Part shown: positions 56,351-64,000 of the stretch, piece by piece
How positions within the stretch are numbered: position 1 is the first letter of the stretch
Layout of the letters: each line of letters opens with the position of its first letter
Assembly (NCBI GenBank): GCA_024529925.1
Contig: JAFEUB010000816.1
Location: forward strand, 118,092-182,091
Length of the DNA stretch: 64,000 nucleotides
Direction of reading: 5' to 3'
Origin: Ophthalmolycus amberensis
Taxonomy: Eukaryota; Chordata; Actinopteri; Perciformes; Zoarcidae
The notes under the pieces: generated by a model
What the model was told of the DNA's origin: nothing
The model's database searches: none
Seen by the model: the letters and a program-made list of their open reading frames with translations, nothing else
Translations under genes and position numbers: made by a program

Positions 56351-58488
56351 GACATACAGGCAGGAAGACAGATAGTGGGAGAAACATGGCCTCTGGAATG
56401 CCCTGCTGACGTTCTCTCTCTCTCTCTCCTTCATTCCTTTAATGCCTCTCTACCAGGCCTCCTTAGCGCTGACATGGGAGAAGTGAGCTGAAAGACGTAT
56501 TCTGTCTCCCTCTTCTCGTCACCCTTCCCTCCATCAGTCCTACTCAATCCTTTCTTTTCAAATTGTCTCCAACCACCCTGCTCCTCTATTCCGCACCATA
56601 CCTCGCTCCTTTCCTCCTCCCTTCATTCATTTCTTCATCCTTGAAATCAAGCACAAGATCACCCCTCTGTAGGCTCCTTCTCATTATGCCCATTCCTCAC
56701 ATGCTGCACACAGTAAACACTCCACAGGATCCTATCTGTCTAGCGAAACACTTTTTTAGCAGCGAGATGAAAGGCATGCGGCACTGACTCGAAATTAGGG
56801 GCTATCTGTTATCTGATTGGCTGACATGGAGAGCCGTCTGTGGATTTTAGTTACCGGGGAGAACAGGGAGATAATGTGTCAGCACCTTCTGGAGCTGCAG
56901 GGACCAGAAGAAGATAGAAGATATATATCCTGGTGTGAGGTGTAGCAAGAGGAAAAATGAATGAATGAAAGTATGAAGACATACTGTATGGAAACACATG
57001 CATGTAAACATTTTCTCTGCAACATGTTGTCTGATTGACAGACAGAAAAAGCCTCCCCGATGATACAATCTGGCTGATTGGACTCATTCATGGTGGGTGT
57101 GCCAGTTCAAGTGCTGCAATCTAGTCTGATTGTGTCACAGTGTCACCTGCGCCTTCCCTCTCTCCCTCCTTCTATGCCTCTGACTCTCTTTTTGGAGTCT
57201 CTGTAGTAGAGTAAGGATGCCCAGTGGAAATAAGATGCATCGGAGGCCACCTTTCTCAAATGCACTTGAAGGGGGACAGCCTTGTCAACCGACGTATTCA
57301 TTCTTGAGGGAAAGGAAGCAGCTCCTGAGTAAGAACACAGTTATAGATTTAGCTTTTCAGCTGTTGCCAGATTGTCAAATGTGCCCAATGTTGCTACAGA
57401 GGCAGGTCGCTACTGATTTCTTTGCCTGCCTCTTACCTGTTGCCTGCCAGCTGTATATGTTCTGTCTGCCAAGTCTGCAGTGTTTATTTGCCTGATCCTG
57501 ACTGCCTGTCACCAAGAGTTATCCTCCACAAACTGCTTTTTTAGTAACATTTGGATCCTATTGCCCGCTGCCAGCAGAACCCAGTTGTGATATTATGTGC
57601 CTTTGTATCTGAAAGCACACACAATTCATTATTTGTTTTGTCCACAGAGAGACATTTATGCCACAAACTGTATTTAACACACTTTTTCATCAGCGCACTA
57701 TTTGGGAATATTTTAACGGTGTCGTTTTTTTTCTCATTTCTTTGCTTTCTAAGCACATTTCTGTTGTTACACAGTATTACGTAAACTCTACCTGAATTAC
57801 ATTTGTTGGCTCTAAGATTGGTTTCCAGAAGGTAGTGGGAACACTGTAAATATGTGAGTATATACATAACATAGAAAACAATGGCCAAATACAGATGTGT
57901 CTGCATGGTCCTCTGTGAGAAACCGAAATGCACAAACACACACTCACAGGTGGAGGAGCAGACATGGTTCAGGGCTCATTAAATCCAGGCAGCAGCTCCA
58001 CTGAGACCAAACACTCTGCAACTCACACGAGAAAGGTTCTTACTGAGGTAAACACACACACACACACACACACCTCTGACAGCTCATAACCTGGTAGCTT
58101 ACAAGCAAGTGTGTGCATGTACCAACACCGCATACTTGCAGTTTGCTTTCACTCTCACACTCCCAATCACACAGACGCACACAGTCAAACGCAGCGGTGA
58201 GGCATTCATCTGTTGATCTACATTCCTGAGCTTCATGCAACCCATTAGTGCAAGCCATCTCAACACAGATTGAAAGATGGGAAGAACATCAAAGAAGCTT
58301 TACACACACAGATACTCTCTCTCTCGCTCGCTCTCTAAAAAAAATCATGTCTCTCTCCTCATTCCATCACTTTTTTATCTCCCTTTTCATCTTTGTTTCA
58401 TCTCTGCCTTTCTGGTGCTCATCTTTACTTCCATCATCTAAAATGTGTGTGCTTTAACCTCTGGGAAAGCAATAACTACCTTAGAAAC

Positions 58489-58491
<3 letters not shown>

Positions 58492-58548
<57 letters not shown>
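58492..58548. repeat. (TG)n microsatellite
   Basis: About 56 bp of uninterrupted TG. Confidence 0.98.
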
Positions 58549-58549
<1 letters not shown>

Positions 58550-59074
58550 AACAGCGAGGGTGTGGAGGAGAGAGTGCCATTAAGACAATTTTCTTTTTGG
58601 CTTGCAGATGGGAGACATAAAACGTTCATAAGAAAAAAAGGAGTTGTAACTAGAGAAAGCATGTGCCGAGGTTGTCGTGAGAATAAGGTTGGGGGCGTTT
58701 GGAGTAAGCGACAAACACTAAACCCGTCACTTAGTAGAACAGGTGCACAGAGGTGCCCAGACACAAGCGCATCAGGACGAGACGATACAACAACACTGCA
58801 TTATAACTGACTTTTACCATTTAATAATAACACCTTCAACAACAAAACAGCGGGCAAAGTCAAGAAGATGACACCTGCACACACAAGACAAAATGATACA
58901 ACAAAATCTTCAGCACCAGCAGCTCACACAATCACAAATGACCTTTAAATGAACGCCGTCAGAGCCTAAATTCAGGCAGGAAGTACAAGACATTTTAGAT
59001 GTGAAGCAGCTCATGGAAGCACCTCTTGACTCATTCACATGGTCACAGGATGAAAATGTTGAATCTGAAATCAA

Positions 59075-59099
59075 ACACACACACACACACACACACACA
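59075..59099. repeat. (CA)n microsatellite
   Basis: About 25 bp of CA. Confidence 0.95.
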
Positions 59100-62000
59100 A
59101 ACTGAAGAAAAAGACACACACTGACTTGTTTACATCTGCACTTCTACACTGCTGTCGTTATTCTTGTTGCTGATAGGAAGCACAAGTCTGCTGGCACTGC
59201 AGCGCGGCAGCTGGCTGATATTGGTTGTGTCTGGTTTGAGGGGACGGTTCTGTGTTCAGCGTTTATTCAGCAAACATTTTAGAAGTCACACAGCTGAGAA
59301 ATATGTCTGAAGACATTTTTGACTTGGGGCTCTACCAACCCTGTATAGAGGATGCGAAGCACCAAATCTTCCGGATTAATTGTCTGATGAACTAATTTAT
59401 TAAGAGATAAGAGATCTTATATATCTCCTTAACTATTTTACTATTGGTCAGTCTGTTATCCAAATTTAAGAAATACAGTCTTAACTTTGTTTGACTCTAT
59501 TATGTGGGCGGGGCAAATAAGATCTATTTTCAAAACCAACCAAGATTTTGCAAACCACTGGCTCGGTTTGATACAACAGTTGAATCCTTCTGACTTCCCA
59601 CTATTGTCCAGCAGCTACAGCGACGATCACAGTCCTCTATACTCTCACACAGTTGTGGTTTACTCACAATCTCTCCTTGCAACTCCTGCTGCCAGCAAGA
59701 GCAGTAGGAGGCAACGCAGACAGTCACTGAGTGTGTGTGGGTGCCAGTGAACTCACATGGAACAGACTTCTAATGTGGATGCAGAGTATGCAGTTTGTTG
59801 ATAATGGAGGAAGCATTAACTGCAGCACATGGGGAGCGAAGATAATAAACCTCTTAGGAAAACGTATAATCAAAACCTGCAGGTGGAGGCTGAGGTCAGC
59901 GGGAAAATGGGAAATGCTGTAAAGGTGACAGGAATGTTTGCAAACTGAGCAGTTAAGACAGTTCGTGAAGATATCACACAATAAAAGTACATGCACAACA
60001 TGTTCCAGTGATTAAGCATGTCATGTTTCAGTGGAACTCAAGTCTCCCACAATCTTCACAAGAAGAACATCACACTGTATCCACAACCGATATATTTTAT
60101 ACACACACAAGCATTCAAAATATTAAAATATACACTCGGAAAGCCAATTTTATTTCAGGTTGAAAACACACAACTGACTCCCACAAACAAGCACGCATTT
60201 ATGCAAGCACACACTCAAGGGAGTGGTCACTTCCAACAACACTTAGACAGGAAGTTCCTGCCTCCTGCAGCGAACCAATTACAACACAGCATTTAGCCAC
60301 GAAGGTTCCATTAGGAAGTCCCGTGTTTCCCTGTGCACTCTGGACTCCTCTCACGACAGACTCTGTTTTTTCCTGCCTGTCAATGCCAGGAACCCATTAA
60401 GGAGCAGAGGTGGGGATGCAACGTAGGGAAACAATGTAAGGATGGACCTAACGATTGTTCCTCACCGTTGCTACTTGAGAAATGTCCTGTTGTGGTGCTT
60501 TATTTCTGGCGTAGCTGTAGGGGAGGACCGTGTTTTAAATACTGCCTGAAGACATGGTTGTATAAATGATGGCTCTGATCTTTATTCACTGGACACTATC
60601 TGACCCTTATCCTTCAAGGGCCATACAGGGTTTAACACATGTTTTAGCTCATTGACTACAAATCACAAGGAGGTAGGTAAGTATAAATAGCAAGACAAGT
60701 GGACACTGTAGATAATCCATTACTGTGAATGCTAGGTCTCAAGGAGGGCAGTTTTGGGAATTACCCTACAACCATACTTAAAAGCTATGGTTGGTAATCT
60801 TGAGAAACTAGCAAGAGTAAGCTAGATATTGAAAAATGATCCAACCACAAAACCCAGCCCAGCGCTGCCAACAAAGTAGCTATCAGCACGAGTTTCAAAT
60901 GTCGCTAAATCTAGCGGGAAAGTTGCCAAGTCGGCAACACTGACAGCCCGTCCCTTAAGGTCTACCTCCAAAGCCAATGAGTGCACGGACAGAAAAGGAA
61001 AAAGGAAAGCCTTGCAGCTTTTATTGTTCCTCTGATCTCCATAGTTCCCCTCAGCATTGAACTGAAGCCCACCTCAGTGACCTTTGTCCAGCTAAACTCC
61101 CCCGCCATGGAAACTCATCAAAAACACACGTACCGATTAACAATGCAAATCTATGCACCACATAACACACTGGTTATCAAAGTCTGGACTGTTTGACAAA
61201 GGTATACCAAGAAGATATTACACGTTGTTCATCTTTGAGGTGTTCATTGACTGTCTATGTTCCCCCTTTTTAACACAAAAGTTGGAAACACTTCTCAGTA
61301 GCGTTGTTCTGACAAAAAGGCAAAAGAAGAATCAGATAAAGATCACACAATAAATATTAACTTAGTGTTTCCTACGTCACCTCCCCCGTCACTTACAATA
61401 AAACAGGAGAAATGCTGTTTTGAAGAATCTGTGGAACAAATTATGGACTTTTTTGGCTGATTTTGATCAGCAAAAGATGCCTTTGCATTTCTTCCGAATC
61501 AATGTTCAATACATCAAATGGGGCGCACTAAAGGAAAAGTTGCAATAAAACGGAAAAATATGGGGCAGCCCACCTGCTTTCAAGTGATAAAACATGGTCT
61601 GTTTAGTTGTATATTCCGCTTAAAGCTTTGTATTCCAGCAGTTGAAGGGGTGATGGTGATCAATAGGAATATATTTTGCTCTGTAGCCTGACACAACTAC
61701 GCCTGTCTGATGAAAGGCGTCATTGCAGACACATAGAGATGACTCATAAACATTTAGAAGACAACGAATGGTGTGTGTGATGACTGAGCAGTTGAATTAT
61801 TTTCTACAATTTGGGCCGCTCAACAATTTGAGCTGGAGAAGGGAAATTGCCAAGAAAGAAATCTGCCTAAGTGTGCCTAGCTGGCTACGGTTCAAAAATG
61901 GGCTGAATCAGCCACAACAAACTCATGAATTGTCAGGGGTGCAAAGTGCTGATGTCTACAAACTCTTCATTTTGCCAAAGTTAAATTTAAGTTTCACACT

Positions 62001-63689
62001 TTCTCTGAATCCATACATTTATAACGGTATATACTTATGTCAGACATGTGGTCCATAGAAAAGAAATATTAAAGAAAAAGCTATACGATAAAGTAAATTG
62101 ACACTGGGTTGAAATCAATTTGTTCTAAATGTATTCACTCGAGCTGTGTAATCTAAGGAAATAGCTTACTTAGAGAATCTCCTCCCACTTCTACCCACCG
62201 CTAAAACATCACCTGACGACCACAGAGCCACTTCATTGAAACTTCTGCAAAGTCCCGCTGTTTCTTAAAGGCATGCCGTCTGTGGGAAGCTGTGGTTTGC
62301 AGAGCAGATGTGCTGCAGGCACAAAGCCTATACGCACACCTCCTGCGCGGTGTGAACTCACCCTTCTGCTGACAGTGATAGGAGGGAACACACCGCTAGC
62401 TTTAGGATACCAAGATGGAGAGAGACAGAGCTGTGAAAGCATGGCACAGCTGAGGAATAGTGTGTCAACAGAGAATGAGATTAGTAGTGATAGCCCTAGG
62501 CGTTCGCTCAGCTGGTGTGTATGCGTGTATGTGTGTATGCGTGTATGCGTGTGTGTGTGAGCCTGCTGACTGGCTCTCATGTGTGTGTGTTCTCAGCGAG
62601 GGTTTTTTGGCTTCTTTGACTGACACAGACAGAGAGTTTAGGGAGTCCCTCTCCCTCCCACAGCACGGCTAAGAAGCCCTAAAGCTCCTTAACCCAGGCT
62701 CTATCACTTGTTCAATAAAATAACATCTTCTTCTTTTTTAAATTAGAAATACTGCGGAGATAAAACAACAAAAAAAATCCAGCCTAGCGTCGCCCTGCAA
62801 GGCTGGAACTCAAGCACACTTGCAAGGAAGTGTTTTTGAAAGCTCACAGTCACACACTCTCGCAGATTATTTTATTTTATATCTTTGCTTTGCCTGTGTA
62901 GGGGATTATTTGGTTCAGTAAGAAAATGAGCACCTTTATCCCTTTCAGCAATCACCTCGGCACACACATTTTTGAGCGAACACACTCCCGCTGTGTGGGC
63001 CAACAAAAGCATTTACAGGTTCAGAGAGGCCTTAGGAGGAGTCAGTGGATGTGAAAGTCTGGAGGATATGAGCCACACGGGAGCGCCGGGCGCTCGGCCA
63101 GTCCAGACAGAGCACAGGCTGGCATCAACCGGCCCCGGCCAACTTTACACACACACACACACACACACCACGCACGTTACCGCCCATCTCGCTCAGTAAG
63201 AAAACGACCTGTAACACTGGTGCAGACGCGCCAGACACACACTCATCACTCCAATGTTTGTGTAAAGGAATGGTGTCGTCTGCCATATGGTTGTGTGTTG
63301 TTTCTCAGCTTGACAGCTGATAACGAATTAGAATAATTACCATCGTGATAATCACGCAAACTCAGAACCGGAGTTTATTCGGTGTGGTGGCGATGGGAGA
63401 AAGGCAAAGCATGTGTAGTTGTTCATAAAGAAGCAAGTGTACCGTGCCATCCTAAGATGCTCACTGGAGTGGCTACAGATTCTGGGTGGGCCCAGTGTGT
63501 GTGTGTCTGTTTCTGTGCATCAATACACTTTCCATCAGATTAAGCTGCTAAGCCTTTCCTATACAGTTCTACCTAAGGCTTGGTCCGATTTCCACTGCGG
63601 GACCAAAGTGGACTATCTGAATATTCATGACATTTAGTTTACCCCAGAAGATCCTCTTTGTTTTCCCTTCTGTTGGCAATTTGATCATA

Positions 63690-64000
63690 ATGCTTTGAGC
63701 TGAAGGCTAACATCGGCATGCTGACATTGACAATACTAATATGCTAATGTTTATTAGGTATAAAGTTTACAATGTGCACCAGCTTAGTTTAGCACGTCAG
63801 CATGTTAATTGCTAATTTGCACCAAACACAAAATACAACTGAGGCTGATGGGAATGTCGTTAGTTTTGCAGATGTTTTATTTGTTTATCAAATCTGACCT
63901 GATGATGGCACAAGATGAAAGGTCGGGGGATCATTACAGTAGTTACAGTTCATCCTGAGGGGGACATGAATGTCTGTACCAAATTGTATAGCCATCCATC
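63690..64000. repeat. dispersed teleost repeat, truncated by the window edge
   Basis: Carries GCATGTTAATTGCTAATTTG, CAACTGAGGCTGATGGGAAT, GACCTGATGATGGCACAAGA and GGGGGACATGAATGTCTGTA then CCAAATTGTATAGCCATCCATC-type text. This motif series is very common in percomorph genomes. The left end is approximate and the right end lies outside the window. Confidence 0.65.

Larger units (their letters stand above)
56351..63689. other. non-coding interval
   Basis: No gene was supported in about 7.3 kb. CA/TG microsatellites lie at about 58050-58072, 58492-58548, 59075-59099 and 63147-63169. A repeat-like block occurs at about 60780-60960 (AAAGCTATGGTTGGTAATCT … GCTGCCAACAAAGTAG). A GC-rich perfect hairpin lies at 63081-63095. 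Confidence 0.5.

Overview
The window is vertebrate nuclear DNA, most likely from a ray-finned (percomorph-type) fish. The evidence is a spliced gene with consensus GT-AG introns, many long CA/TG and GA/CT microsatellites, a tRNA-derived SINE, a non-LTR retrotransposon 3' end with an (ATCT)n tail, hAT-type DNA transposon remnants, and several repeat families common in teleosts. There is no prokaryotic, organellar or viral gene content.

One gene is clear: kank4 (KN motif and ankyrin repeat domains 4), on the minus strand. Nine coding exons run from the ATG at 21450 to the TGA at 6153. The KN (talin-binding) motif, a coiled coil, a long Thr-Glu-Thr-rich repeat region and a second coiled coil lie in one giant exon (21100-17488). 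Small exons follow: the conserved KSIMKK segment, an acidic exon, and four exons with the C-terminal ankyrin repeats. Exon phases agree at every junction. The giant exon itself does not stay in one frame: its 3' quarter (about 18375-17840) passes through four successive shifts in the same direction. These are assembly indels, real disruption, or unrecognised splicing.

At the left edge (191-897) is a 22-copy, 32-bp minisatellite. It runs directly into a short plus-strand exon candidate (897-962) ending in a consensus donor. The gene it belongs to was not recognised; it would converge on kank4. Between it and kank4 lie repeats, including a 245-bp GA tract and a hAT-like element.

The right two thirds (21506-64000) has no coding exon I can support. 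It is either kank4 5' intron/promoter territory or intergenic DNA. It holds a short hAT-like element with good terminal inverted repeats (31819-32485), a collapsed hAT transposon with a near-perfect 8-bp target duplication (49502-50183), two inverted copies of one repeat (26551 and 31011), a SINE (55235), a LINE 3' end (55870), a repeat cut by the window edge (63690-64000), and many microsatellites and G/C homopolymers. Some blocks with homeodomain-type or octamer cores may be conserved regulatory DNA; this is untested.

No new multi-gene system was found. The items most worth a second look are the broken repeat-rich kank4 exon and the minisatellite that supplies the splice acceptor of an adjoining exon.
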